Positions 20,016 through 28,711 of a stretch of DNA of 64,000 nt are shown one piece after another (position 1 is the first letter of the stretch; every line of letters begins with the position of its first letter). Both the position numbers and the translations under genes were made by a program. The DNA is from Leptospira vanthielii serovar Holland str. Waz Holland = ATCC 700522 (GTDB taxonomy: Bacteria > Spirochaetota > Leptospiria > Leptospirales > Leptospiraceae), in contig NZ_AOGY02000038.1 in NCBI RefSeq assembly GCF_000332455.1, positions 70,736 through 134,735 on the forward strand, in the 5' to 3' direction. Below the pieces are notes generated by a model, which was not told where the DNA came from, ran no database searches, and saw nothing but the letters and a program-made list of their open reading frames with translations.

Positions 20016-20258
20016 ATGATGAATCCTCGACTTTTGGCTATAATTTTATGGGCATTCGTTTTGGTTTTTGGATGTAAACGAGGTTATTCGGAAGACATCC
20101 AAGATTGTAATCCCGTGGCGGATTATTACGATAAAGGAACCCATTACATAAGAAGAGATTTAGTTCGGGACGATAATACGTTAGATTATAAAAAACTTAT
20201 GGAAGACACAAAACCTCAAGCTAGCGATTGTTATCCTTCCAATCACGAGGTAAAATGA
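20016..20258 (+). CDS. Small lipoprotein
   Basis: An 80-residue protein starting MMNPRLL (ATG at 20016 or 20019). A hydrophobic segment and lipobox LVFGC precede the acylated Cys. The mature part (about 60 residues) is polar and Asp/Tyr-rich with two further cysteines. No family is recognised. An in-frame upstream extension to 19878 lies antisense to maf and was not used. Its stop overlaps the ATG of the following dehydrogenase (ATGA), so the two are coupled. Confidence 0.7.
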   Translation: MMNPRLLAIILWAFVLVFGCKRGYSEDIQDCNPVADYYDKGTHYIRRDLVRDDNTLDYKKLMEDTKPQASDCYPSNHEVK

Positions 20259-20992
20259 GTTTGTTTGATGTAAAAGGAAAAACAATTTTAATCACTGGTG
20301 CGAGCCGTGGCATTGGAAAAACATTAGCTTTAGGATTTCGAGATGCCGGTGCTATTGTTTATGGGGCAGGTTCTCGGCCAGAATCAATTGAATGGATGGC
20401 CAAAGAAGGGATCAATGGAGTAGTCCTCGATGTTCGTAATGAAGGAGCTGCCTTTGAAGTCATTGGTCAAATCAAAACGAAACACGGAAGGCTCGATACA
20501 CTCATTAATAATGCAGGGATTGCCACCAACACTCCTGCTTCTGGATTCAAAGAAGACGAATTACAAAATATTGTTCAAACAAACTATGTCGGAGTTTTCC
20601 GCAATTGCCAAGCATACTACAAACACCATAAAAAAGAAGGTGGGAACATTATCAATGTGGCTTCAGTTTTGGGTATGGTCGGTAGTAAACTTGCTTCTGT
20701 ATATTCAGGGACTAAAGGAGCTGTGATTACACTTTCCAAAGCCTTAGCTATTGAATGGTGCAATAATGGTTACCGAGTGAATGTAATTTGTCCAGGACTC
20801 ATTGATACTGAGATGACAGATATGATTAAAGATAAAGAATTTATCATGAAACAAGTGCTTGCTGGAATTCCGATGGGACGACTCGGAAAACCTGAAGAAA
20901 TTCTCGGGGCAGCGATTTATTTGGCATCCGATTCTTCTTCCTACATGACTGGCCAATGCATTGTTCTAGACGGGGGGCTGACTGCACAGTAG
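20255..20992 (+). CDS. Short-chain dehydrogenase/reductase (FabG-like)
   Basis: NAD(P)-dependent oxidoreductase of 245 residues. The cofactor motif is TGASRGIG (14-21), NNAG sits at about 85-88, and the catalytic residues are S137, Y150 and K154 (YSGTK). C-terminal GRLGKPEEILGAA and LDGGLT are typical of classical SDRs. The substrate cannot be told from sequence; 3-oxoacyl-ACP, gluconate or other alcohols are possible. ATG 20255, preceded by GAGG and overlapping the lipoprotein stop, is chosen over an upstream ATG at 20228. Confidence 0.9.
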   Translation: MSLFDVKGKTILITGASRGIGKTLALGFRDAGAIVYGAGSRPESIEWMAKEGINGVVLDVRNEGAAFEVIGQIKTKHGRLDTLINNAGIATNTPASGFKEDELQNIVQTNYVGVFRNCQAYYKHHKKEGGNIINVASVLGMVGSKLASVYSGTKGAVITLSKALAIEWCNNGYRVNVICPGLIDTEMTDMIKDKEFIMKQVLAGIPMGRLGKPEEILGAAIYLASDSSSYMTGQCIVLDGGLTAQ

Positions 20993-21006
20993 CAGCAATT
21001 TAAATT

Positions 21007-21636
21007 ATGATTTTATACCTTCATCCTGAAAATCCAGAAATCCGAAAACTCAAACAGATTTCCGAACGATTGAAGGATGGAGCAGTTTATATTTTTCCAA
21101 CGGACACAGTGTACGCAATCATTGCGGACGCCCATTCGAAGTTGGGTGTAGAGAAGATATACGCAATTCGAAAATTATCCAAAGACAAACCACTTTCCTT
21201 AATGTGTAAAGATATCTCAATGGCTTCGAATTTTATTGAATACCTGCCCAACTCAGCGTATAGGCTGATGAAAAGAGTCACTCCTGGACCTTTTACATTT
21301 GTCTTAAAGGCAAATAAAAACCTACCCAAACCATCAGTCGCTCATCATAGAGACCGGCAAATTGGAATTCGAATTCCAGACCATATTTATCTTTCTGAAC
21401 TTTTAAAAATTCACGATTCTCCATTAACATCAACATCAGCATTTTGTGATGATGAATTTATTATCGATATAGATGATCTGGAAACCATATACGGAAACCA
21501 AGTTGAGGGAATTATCGATGGCGGAATTGTGAAAACAGAACTATCGACAATTTTACAAATCAATGATGATTCTATCGATTTAATCCGTGAAGGAAAAGGG
21601 TATGAATTGGTATCTTCTGAAATTTCTAATACTTAA
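21007..21636 (+). CDS. YciO/YrdC/Sua5 family protein (threonylcarbamoyl-AMP synthase-like)
   Basis: The 209 residues contain the YrdC-domain motifs FPTDTVYAI (30-38), LSKDKPLSLMC (about 58-68), TPGPFTFVLKA (about 97-107) and IGIRIPDH (about 120-127). The family includes TsaC/Sua5, which makes threonylcarbamoyl-AMP for the t6A tRNA modification, and the YciO group. Similarity in the LMCKDIS and LTSTSA segments is closest to YciO. It could still supply the t6A step that TsaB and TsaE (27327) serve. It starts 14 bp after the dehydrogenase. Confidence 0.87.
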   Translation: MILYLHPENPEIRKLKQISERLKDGAVYIFPTDTVYAIIADAHSKLGVEKIYAIRKLSKDKPLSLMCKDISMASNFIEYLPNSAYRLMKRVTPGPFTFVLKANKNLPKPSVAHHRDRQIGIRIPDHIYLSELLKIHDSPLTSTSAFCDDEFIIDIDDLETIYGNQVEGIIDGGIVKTELSTILQINDDSIDLIREGKGYELVSSEISNT

Positions 21637-21687
21637 CAAATGATAGAATTAATTAAAATACCATTCTCAACGTATGAGTGATCCAAA

Positions 21688-22803
21688 CTAAAAAAGCAAA
21701 CCTGGGATTTTCTTAAGATGAGATTCATAAGCATACATTCGTTTTTCTGAATGTTTGGGGACTTTTACGGAAATTTCATTTTGTTTGTATTTTTGAATCG
21801 GGATAACTTTATACCCGTGTGGAAAAACCCAAACAGGTTCCGTAGTCACATCTTTGATTCGTTTCTTTTGTTGTGAGTCTATCTCAAGTTGAAAGGAAAG
21901 GATGATTCCTCCATCGGTTGCTTCCCTATTTTGTGCGGATAAAAAGTTTCCGAGAGAATAGGCAACCAACCTATCTTCAAAATTCTTCTCTTCTTGGAAT
22001 AGATCCACTCTCTGGACCACATGGGGATGGCCGCCGATAATGATATCGGCACCTGCCGCAAGTCCGATGTTTACCCATTTTGTTTGAGAATTATCTGGTT
22101 TCTCTTCGTATTCTTTTCCATAGTGATACCAAAGTATAACAAAATGGATTCCATTTTCTTTGGCAAAACGCACGTCTTCCTGAATCGTTACTTCATGTAA
22201 CAGACGAACAATCCTATCATTTTTAACAGGAATTCCATTTGTAGAATAAGTGTAGTTGTAAATGGCAATTTTAATTCCATTTATCTCCTGAAAAAAATCT
22301 TTTCGTTCCAAGTAATCAGCGTTACCTTTAAAAGTTCCAATAGGAATCATTCCTTTGGTGAAAACGGAATCGATTGTAAAATCAATTCCAAAAGATCCCT
22401 TGTCAGCAGAATGGTTGTTCGCTGTAGATAGAATATCAAATCCTGCATTTTGAATTCCTGTTAAAAATCCGATAGGCGAACCAAACCTTGGATAACCAGT
22501 GAATTCATTCGGGTCAGTAGCGATCGTTGTTTCTAAATTTCCTAAAGTTAAATCTGCATCTTGTAATAATTTTGAAACGAATTCGAAACTACCAGAAGAA
22601 TCATAGTCTTTTGTTTTTGGTCTATAATAAGTAGAGATTTGTGAGTTGTGACACATGAGATCACCCACCACTTTAATTCGCACTTGCCTCGAAAAGTAAA
22701 CATCAGGTAAGGTGTAGCAAGATAGGAAGGAAATAGTGAAAAACCAAAATAGTATAAAACAAAAGTATGGATTGATCATTGGTTTTTTGTTCATTCTTAT
22801 CAA
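21688..22803 (-). CDS. CapA-like metallophosphatase-fold lipoprotein
   Basis: A 371-residue protein with a signal segment ending in lipobox SFLSC (C29), then the CapA/PGA-synthesis domain: GDLMCHNSQ (about 47-55), GNLETTIA (about 88-95), STANNHSADKG (about 126-136), WYHYGKEY (about 216-223) and GGHPHVVQR (about 253-261). These His/Asp/Asn motifs are those of a calcineurin-like metal site. CapA proteins act in poly-gamma-glutamate or capsule production, but most family members are uncharacterised. Three ATGs are possible within the first nine codons. Its 5' end overlaps the divergent gene at 22736 by up to 68 bp. Confidence 0.85.
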   Translation of the reverse strand: MIRMNKKPMINPYFCFILFWFFTISFLSCYTLPDVYFSRQVRIKVVGDLMCHNSQISTYYRPKTKDYDSSGSFEFVSKLLQDADLTLGNLETTIATDPNEFTGYPRFGSPIGFLTGIQNAGFDILSTANNHSADKGSFGIDFTIDSVFTKGMIPIGTFKGNADYLERKDFFQEINGIKIAIYNYTYSTNGIPVKNDRIVRLLHEVTIQEDVRFAKENGIHFVILWYHYGKEYEEKPDNSQTKWVNIGLAAGADIIIGGHPHVVQRVDLFQEEKNFEDRLVAYSLGNFLSAQNREATDGGIILSFQLEIDSQQKKRIKDVTTEPVWVFPHGYKVIPIQKYKQNEISVKVPKHSEKRMYAYESHLKKIPGLLF

Positions 22804-24442
22804 TTGTGGTTGGGAAGAGGATTATAAACGTGCTGCCTTTTTATCGATGCAACCTGATACAGATTTAATTTTAGCTCCCTATCCATTCAATATATTTGAT
22901 AGAGAGGCAAGAGATGCAATCACTCTTTCTCATTATTCTAAAGAAGAGATTAAAAATATTTTAGAGGATCACGATTTGTCTTGGGAAGAGTTAAAAACCC
23001 AATGGAAATTGGATGCAGAGGAAGAAAATTTTTCTAAAGAAGTAAATTATACCTCTCATTATACACAATATTTTTATGATACAGAAATTCCCATTTGGAT
23101 CTATGGTCCTAAATGGATTCGAAACGGCCAATATTCTGATCCCATTAACCAACAGCATATCCCTTCTATTTACGGAAGACTCCTCGATTTCAAATTTTCC
23201 AATACACTCAATACTTCCTATTTAGATAAAATATTCCAGAACCAAAAAGAAAAACCAGAGATCATTGTCACAGTTGTCGTGGATCAAGGTGGCAGGCAAC
23301 TTTACAAAGCTCACAAAGGTTCTTATCCTTTTTTAGAGGGTTTAAAAAACAATTCTGCCTATTTTAAAAAAGCAAAAGTGGGCCATTTGGAATCCCATAC
23401 AGCCGTTGGCCACATGGCGATTGGAACAGGAGCTTTTCCCAAAGATTCAAAAATATTCTCAAACGAAATCTATTCTTATGCTGATGGAAAAGTCCTTCAT
23501 AGACCAGTATACCAAGGCGCAAATAAAGATTGGGATCTTAGTGAATTAGCAGTTCCAAGTTTTGCAGATGAATGGGATCTCTTCAACAATAACGAACCTG
23601 TGGTTATTAGTCAATGTTATGCGGCTAGAGCATCAGTTGGCATGGCTGGCCATGGAAAACTATTTAATACTGCTTTACAACAAAAGAACTCGCTTTCTTC
23701 AGACTCCGATCATGTGTATTGGCAGGATATTAAAAGTCTATCTTGGTCCACTTACACGAATGCATTTCTTACACCAAACTCTGCGCAGAAATACAATTTA
23801 TATAAGTTTTACTTAGAGAACAAAAAACAAATTTCAACACATTTTGAGGCAAAGGATCCAATTGATCTGATTGCAAAAATCCATCATTTTCAAGGCTCAG
23901 AATTTCAAGTGAAAATGGATGGGGAACTGTTTCGAGATACTGTTTCAGAGACCATTCTTAATACTAAAAAAGATAAAGATGGAATCACAGATCTTGCTTA
24001 TGTGACTCTAAAAGCAACCGACGCGGTGGGTCATTTGTATGGTTGGGAATCAAAAGAAGCAGAACAGGTTCTAAAAGCTACTGACAAAGAAATTGAAACC
24101 ATCTTTCAGTTTTTAAAAGACCATTTTGGAGATAACTTTGTTATGGTGGTAACTGCTGATCATGGTGCTGCTCCCATGCCTGAAATCTCCAATGGTCTTT
24201 TTTTGAGCCATGAACAATTTTTTGCGACAGTGAATGAATTATTACCTGAATCGGAAAGAAACAAACGTTCTTTGATTAAATGGGTCGCACATTCTCAACT
24301 ATCATTCGATAGGGAGCTTATGAAAATGTATCATGTAAGTGAAGAAGCGATCATCAATAAAATTCTTTCGATCCAAGTGAATGAAAAAAAGTTTTTTCGA
24401 AAAGTATGGAGACGAGAAGAGATTCCGAATCTATCTTTCTAA
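22736..24442 (+). CDS. Alkaline-phosphatase-superfamily lipoprotein
   Basis: A 568-residue protein of the type I phosphodiesterase / alkaline phosphatase superfamily. Metal and nucleophile positions are visible: D183 in VVVDQGG, nucleophile T222 in SHTAVGH, D429 and H433 in TDAVGH, and D475 and H476 in TADHG. The N-terminus is a signal peptide with lipobox LINC (C24), so it acts outside the cytoplasmic membrane. The start is GTG 22736 with GGAAGG directly upstream. Substrate unknown: phosphate mono- or diesters or phosphonates are possible. It overlaps the divergent CapA-like gene and ends inside a hairpin (24424-24454). Confidence 0.85.
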   Translation: MKNQNSIKQKYGLIIGFLFILINCGWEEDYKRAAFLSMQPDTDLILAPYPFNIFDREARDAITLSHYSKEEIKNILEDHDLSWEELKTQWKLDAEEENFSKEVNYTSHYTQYFYDTEIPIWIYGPKWIRNGQYSDPINQQHIPSIYGRLLDFKFSNTLNTSYLDKIFQNQKEKPEIIVTVVVDQGGRQLYKAHKGSYPFLEGLKNNSAYFKKAKVGHLESHTAVGHMAIGTGAFPKDSKIFSNEIYSYADGKVLHRPVYQGANKDWDLSELAVPSFADEWDLFNNNEPVVISQCYAARASVGMAGHGKLFNTALQQKNSLSSDSDHVYWQDIKSLSWSTYTNAFLTPNSAQKYNLYKFYLENKKQISTHFEAKDPIDLIAKIHHFQGSEFQVKMDGELFRDTVSETILNTKKDKDGITDLAYVTLKATDAVGHLYGWESKEAEQVLKATDKEIETIFQFLKDHFGDNFVMVVTADHGAAPMPEISNGLFLSHEQFFATVNELLPESERNKRSLIKWVAHSQLSFDRELMKMYHVSEEAIINKILSIQVNEKKFFRKVWRREEIPNLSF

Positions 24443-24454
24443 AATAGATTCGGA
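24424..24454. terminator. Hairpin terminator holding a stop codon
   Basis: A perfect 11-bp stem (TCCGAATCTAT with ATAGATTCGGA) encloses the TAA of the phosphatase-like gene. It lies between two convergent genes (this one and rnr) and can work in both directions, though the following T-run is weak. Confidence 0.6.
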
Positions 24455-24461
24455 GATTATT

Positions 24462-26654
24462 TTACTTCTTTTTGGGAGTGGTTTCGTCTTTTTTGAAGTC
24501 TTTTAATTTCAAATAAACTTTGATGTCTTCAAAATCAATTCGATCAAGACTTACCGAAACCGGATCACCAATAAAGAATATCTTTGAATATTTTTTTGAA
24601 TAGAAGGAGAAATCATTTTTAATCACAACTTCAAACTCATCGGTAAATTCCGCTTTATCCAAAACTCCTTCCAAATTGGAAATATCCAATTCTACAAAAA
24701 TTTGAGAAGGTCGAATTCCCACGATAAAACCTTTGAATTCTTTGATCCCGGTGGATTCCAAATACCGGAAGGATTTGATTTTGACAATATCACGCTCCGC
24801 ATCAGCGGCTCTTCGTTCTTCTTCAGAACAATGTAATCCCATGACAGCAATTTCATTTTCAGAATAGGTTCTTTCTGTTTCTAGAAGTGTAGCTTGTAAA
24901 ACTCTATGAACAATCAAATCCGGATAACGTCTGATTGGGGAAGTGAAATGGCAATAGTCTTTAAACCCGAGTCCCCAGTGGCCAAGCGGATCTGCTCCGT
25001 AGTAGGCTTGCATAAAACTTCTCAAAAGTAGATAATTGAAAATTTTTCCAACAGAGTTGTCTTCAATTTCTTTCACAGCTTTCATAATTTCTGCATAACT
25101 TGTATCTTTGATTTGGACGTTGTAACCGTTCAGTTGCAGAAAATGATTTAATGTTTCTAATTTCTCTTCGTCCATTGGTTCATGAATTCGATGGAGTGAA
25201 GGTGCTTTCCTTTTTCGCAAAAATTCATCCACTTTCAAGTTGGCAGATAACATAAGTTCTTCGATCAGAATATGACTTGTCAAACGTTCTCGATTTTCAA
25301 TTCCAATGGGTTCTTTTCGTTCATTCCAAGTGATGGTTGTCTCTCTTAAGTTCAGATCGATTCGGCCTGCAGCCATCCTGCGTTTACGTAAGGCTTCCGT
25401 GAATTGAGAAACCTGATACATCCAATTATTTGGATCTTTGGCTTTGATTTCTTCCTCGGCCATTTCGTAGGTATAACGTGTTTTGACTTTGATTACCGAT
25501 TTATAAAATTTTGCATTGTAGATGTCACCAGTTTTACTTGCTTCCATTTCTACTGTAAAGGCAAGCCGATTGGTATTGGCTACCAAACTACATAGGTCTT
25601 CGGAAAGGATTGGTGGTAACATGGGAACTACACGATTTGCTAAATAAACGGATGTAGCTCTCTCATAGGCTTCTTTATCTAGTGGAGAATCTTTTTCTAC
25701 ATAGTAGGAAACATCCGCGATATGAATCCAAATTCTAAGTCTATTTCCTTCATCGACAAAACTGATCGCATCATCGAAATCTTTAGCAGTAATTCCATCG
25801 ATGGTTACAGCATATAACTCACGTAAGTCGGTTCGCTGATTCCAATCGGAAACAGTTTTTTCAGAAACTTCTTCTGGAAAATCCAAAGGTATAAAATCTG
25901 GATGAACCGGATCATAGTTGTATTTCATTAGAATCCGTTGTAAGTCACTATCCTCTTTCGTGTCCGATTCAAAACGGATAAAACTCACATCATACATGTT
26001 CTCTTGAGGTGGAGCCCCTTCTTTGAATTTTACGATGAGAATGTCGTTTACATTAATAGAATCAAAAGTATCTTTTAATATGGATTTAACGTGAAGAACA
26101 CCTTCTTTGTTATCTCCCAACATATCCAAAAAGTTTCCAAAAACAAATTTGTTTGTTTTTTCTCTGACTCGCATTCTATAGAGAACTCGGCCACGTTTGA
26201 CAATATTGGTAACTTCTGCTTCGAGTTTGTTTTTCTTTCCCACTCCTAGCGGAATGACTTCAACTTTGTCACCTGTGATGGCAGAATTGGTCATTGGCCC
26301 TGGAACAAAGATATCATTTTTAGAAGGTAGGGCTATAAAACCATCACCTCTTCTGGAGATGGAGATTCTTCCTGTTAGGCGAAAAGGGTTGGCAACTGTT
26401 AAATACTTTTTATTAGGTATTAATAATCCCTCTGCTTCGAGCAGGTCGATGAGTTGGTCGATAAGGGATTCGATTTCTTTTCTAGGAACTTTTTCTTTGC
26501 GTTTAAAGGATTTTACCTTCTTTGTTTTTGGGTCGGGTCGTTTGAATTCACTTGATTCGGTAAATTTTATTTTGATCTCTTGTCTTGTGATGTCCTTTCC
26601 AGACCGTTGGTCCAGAAATTCTATTATTTTTCTTTGTATTTTATAGGTATCCAT
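24462..26654 (-). CDS. rnr: Ribonuclease R
   Basis: 3'-to-5' exoribonuclease that degrades structured RNA, 730 residues. An N-terminal winged-helix region (about 1-80) is followed by cold-shock/OB domains (about 85-230), the RNB catalytic domain with its Asp cluster ITAKDFDDAIS (about 290-300), and a C-terminal S1 domain (about 635-715) with a Lys-rich tail. The RNB signature HIADVSYYV and the HFTSPIRRYPDLIVHR segment are clear. It is the last gene of the hslO-tsaE-tsaB-rnr run, 4 bp after tsaB. Confidence 0.95.
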   Translation of the reverse strand: MDTYKIQRKIIEFLDQRSGKDITRQEIKIKFTESSEFKRPDPKTKKVKSFKRKEKVPRKEIESLIDQLIDLLEAEGLLIPNKKYLTVANPFRLTGRISISRRGDGFIALPSKNDIFVPGPMTNSAITGDKVEVIPLGVGKKNKLEAEVTNIVKRGRVLYRMRVREKTNKFVFGNFLDMLGDNKEGVLHVKSILKDTFDSINVNDILIVKFKEGAPPQENMYDVSFIRFESDTKEDSDLQRILMKYNYDPVHPDFIPLDFPEEVSEKTVSDWNQRTDLRELYAVTIDGITAKDFDDAISFVDEGNRLRIWIHIADVSYYVEKDSPLDKEAYERATSVYLANRVVPMLPPILSEDLCSLVANTNRLAFTVEMEASKTGDIYNAKFYKSVIKVKTRYTYEMAEEEIKAKDPNNWMYQVSQFTEALRKRRMAAGRIDLNLRETTITWNERKEPIGIENRERLTSHILIEELMLSANLKVDEFLRKRKAPSLHRIHEPMDEEKLETLNHFLQLNGYNVQIKDTSYAEIMKAVKEIEDNSVGKIFNYLLLRSFMQAYYGADPLGHWGLGFKDYCHFTSPIRRYPDLIVHRVLQATLLETERTYSENEIAVMGLHCSEEERRAADAERDIVKIKSFRYLESTGIKEFKGFIVGIRPSQIFVELDISNLEGVLDKAEFTDEFEVVIKNDFSFYSKKYSKIFFIGDPVSVSLDRIDFEDIKVYLKLKDFKKDETTPKKK

Positions 26655-26658
26655 AAAT

Positions 26659-27330
26659 TCATTTGTGATCTACATAGGTCCCGCGAATGTAATTGGGCAG
26701 GAGAGATAAATAGTCGTTTTTATTTAGTTCAGATTTGTTGTATTGTTTCAAACTATACTCTAGTATAGACGAAAGATTCAAGTTTGTCGCTTCAATTTTT
26801 GTCGCTGATTCTGGGTAAAACTTAGGTAAATTTCCAGTATAGTACCAATTGTTAGGTGTCCATTCAGTATTTTTAATCTTTAGTTCGATCAATTCTGGAG
26901 TAAGGTCAAGGGATTCAGAAAGTTCTATTCCGGTAGAATACTTAGTGTAATATTTCCCCTGTTTACCATCTAAACAAAGCAGGGATGTTTTCCCCTCAGA
27001 CCCTTGGCTTTGTAAACCTACCAAATAAGCTTCCAAACTATCTATTCCAAATACCGGGATCTTCCATAACTGTGATAGGTCTCTTGCTGTAGTTACTGTT
27101 ATGCGAATCCCAGTAAATGATCCAGGTCCAGTAGTGACAATTATGAGCTCGGGTTTGTTTACTTTTGCCTCTTCGAGAGAAATCCGAATCATCTCTACTA
27201 ATTTGTAAGATGATTCTTTTGGAGTAGTTTCAGTTAGTTTTGATAAAATTTGGAGGGAGGACTCAGGCTGATACGATCCAACAAGAACCTGGATCCAATC
27301 CTGCGTAGTGTCGAAGTATAGGATATTCAT
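26659..27330 (-). CDS. tsaB: tRNA threonylcarbamoyladenosine biosynthesis protein TsaB
   Basis: TsaB is the ASKHA-fold partner of TsaD in t6A37 synthesis. The 223 residues begin MNILYFDTT and contain TGPGSFTGIRI (about 74-84) and LCLDGKQGKYY, both family hallmarks. The ATG at 27330 is chosen because it overlaps the tsaE stop (ATGA) and starts the first strand directly. The upstream ATG adds seven charged residues only. The C-terminal half is divergent, as usual. Confidence 0.92.
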   Translation of the reverse strand: MNILYFDTTQDWIQVLVGSYQPESSLQILSKLTETTPKESSYKLVEMIRISLEEAKVNKPELIIVTTGPGSFTGIRITVTTARDLSQLWKIPVFGIDSLEAYLVGLQSQGSEGKTSLLCLDGKQGKYYTKYSTGIELSESLDLTPELIELKIKNTEWTPNNWYYTGNLPKFYPESATKIEATNLNLSSILEYSLKQYNKSELNKNDYLSLLPNYIRGTYVDHK

Positions 27331-27785
27331 AGAATCTCGTTTTCTGACCATTCTAAAGTATAAGAGCGAAAGTCGATTGAATCAGACTCGATGGAAAGTA
27401 AAATTCGATTTGTTTTTGGTAAGTAAGGTTCTGCAATTTGCCACCATTCGATTGCCGAAACTCCGTCTTTTCCCCAAATTTCTTCAAACCCCAATTCATC
27501 AAGTTCTTCTGGAAATTTGATTCGATACAAATCAAAGTGATACAAACGAAACTTAGGCGAATCGTAAATATTGTACAAAGAAAAGGTAGGGGAGTTAATT
27601 GAACTTTCCGTTTCAAATCGACTAAACCATTCCCGAATGAAAGTAGTTTTCCCAGCTCCCATTTCTCCAGTAAGCAGTAGAATCGGGAATTGACCTTTCT
27701 TTAGAAACTGGGTTACTAACTGGTCTAAACTTAAAAATAGGGAACTCAGTTCCGATTCTCTCAGGGAGAGAAAAGTTGCCTTCAT
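27327..27785 (-). CDS. tsaE: tRNA threonylcarbamoyladenosine biosynthesis ATPase TsaE
   Basis: Small P-loop ATPase needed for turnover of the TsaB-TsaD complex. The 152 residues include Walker A GEMGAGKT (40-47), the SPTFSLYNIY strand (about 64-73), HFDLYRI (about 81-87) and the conserved VSAIEWWQIAE (about 107-117). Start and stop both overlap neighbouring genes by ATGA-type junctions (hslO upstream, tsaB downstream), so expression is tightly coupled. Confidence 0.94.
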   Translation of the reverse strand: MKATFLSLRESELSSLFLSLDQLVTQFLKKGQFPILLLTGEMGAGKTTFIREWFSRFETESSINSPTFSLYNIYDSPKFRLYHFDLYRIKFPEELDELGFEEIWGKDGVSAIEWWQIAEPYLPKTNRILLSIESDSIDFRSYTLEWSENEIL

Positions 27786-28636
27786 TGGTTAAAGAACTTC
27801 TCCACATCGAAGGAATTAAATTGATAAGCGGTTCTACAAAACTCACACGTGATTTCGATTTTTCCCATTTCATCAATGATAGAGTCGGCTTCTTGTTTGC
27901 CAAGGGAAGCAATGATGTCAGCTACCTTATGCCTAGAACAATCGCATAAAAATTCAGGAGCTTCGTTACTTAAAATTTCTAAATCGGATCCAATTTCGGT
28001 TTGTAAAGATAGAAACATTTCATCCAAACCCAAAGCCCAAAAGGATTCTTTTTGAATCAAAGGTTGGATTTTTGAAATTAAAAATAAAAAACTATCTTCA
28101 GGTGCATCGGGGAGGGCTTCAAAAAACAAACCCTTAGCAGAAAAATCATTTCCAGGAAAATCAAAAGGGGAAACTTCCATCCCGACAATACCTTTGATTT
28201 GTTCAGACTCAGTTAGGTATTTTATAAAATTAACTTCGAAAGTATCTTCTACGAGGTTGGTATAAGACTGATATGTATCAGAATCAAAGTCCCAACGAAT
28301 CACTTTCATAATTCCTTGTCCTAATATAAATTCGTTTCGGATATCACCCTCTTCCAGGTTTGCCGAATAGGCCACAGATTTCATTTTTCCATAGCGATCA
28401 CTATAGGCTAATGCTTGTTTATTGGAATCATCCTTCCATTGAATGCTAACCTTTTGTTGGTTTTTTGTCATCTCTGCGAGAAACAACGCACCCATCATGG
28501 TTTTGGAAAGGAATACGGACATTTCTTTGTTAAGAGAATGTAGAAACATCGCTTCTTTCGCAGTTTCTGTGAGATTCACTAGAGTAAATCGATAGTGATG
28601 GGAGTTGGATATACCTAAAATAACTTTGTCAGACAT
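27782..28636 (-). CDS. hslO: Redox-regulated chaperone Hsp33
   Basis: Cytoplasmic holdase chaperone activated by oxidation. The 284 residues have the Hsp33 N-terminal domain and a C-terminal zinc centre with C231 and C233 (CDC) and C264 and C267 (CEFC), the CxC...CxxC pattern of the redox switch. The ATG at 28636 (MSDKVILG) fits the family start. An upstream in-frame ATG at 28744 would overlap the divergent GH42 gene and is not used. It heads the hslO-tsaE-tsaB-rnr run; its promoter should lie in 28637-28711. Confidence 0.93.
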   Translation of the reverse strand: MSDKVILGISNSHHYRFTLVNLTETAKEAMFLHSLNKEMSVFLSKTMMGALFLAEMTKNQQKVSIQWKDDSNKQALAYSDRYGKMKSVAYSANLEEGDIRNEFILGQGIMKVIRWDFDSDTYQSYTNLVEDTFEVNFIKYLTESEQIKGIVGMEVSPFDFPGNDFSAKGLFFEALPDAPEDSFLFLISKIQPLIQKESFWALGLDEMFLSLQTEIGSDLEILSNEAPEFLCDCSRHKVADIIASLGKQEADSIIDEMGKIEITCEFCRTAYQFNSFDVEKFFNQ

Positions 28637-28711
28637 TATTTGATTGAAAGGGGTGTTTTCTGATTCAGTTTGTGTCACAAGATAGATTCTGCAATCGCAA
28701 AAAGGAAAAAT

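Noticed and set aside
26197..26646. 149-codon open frame on the plus strand
   Set aside because: Antisense to the rnr 5' region; Ser/Phe-rich and without start context.
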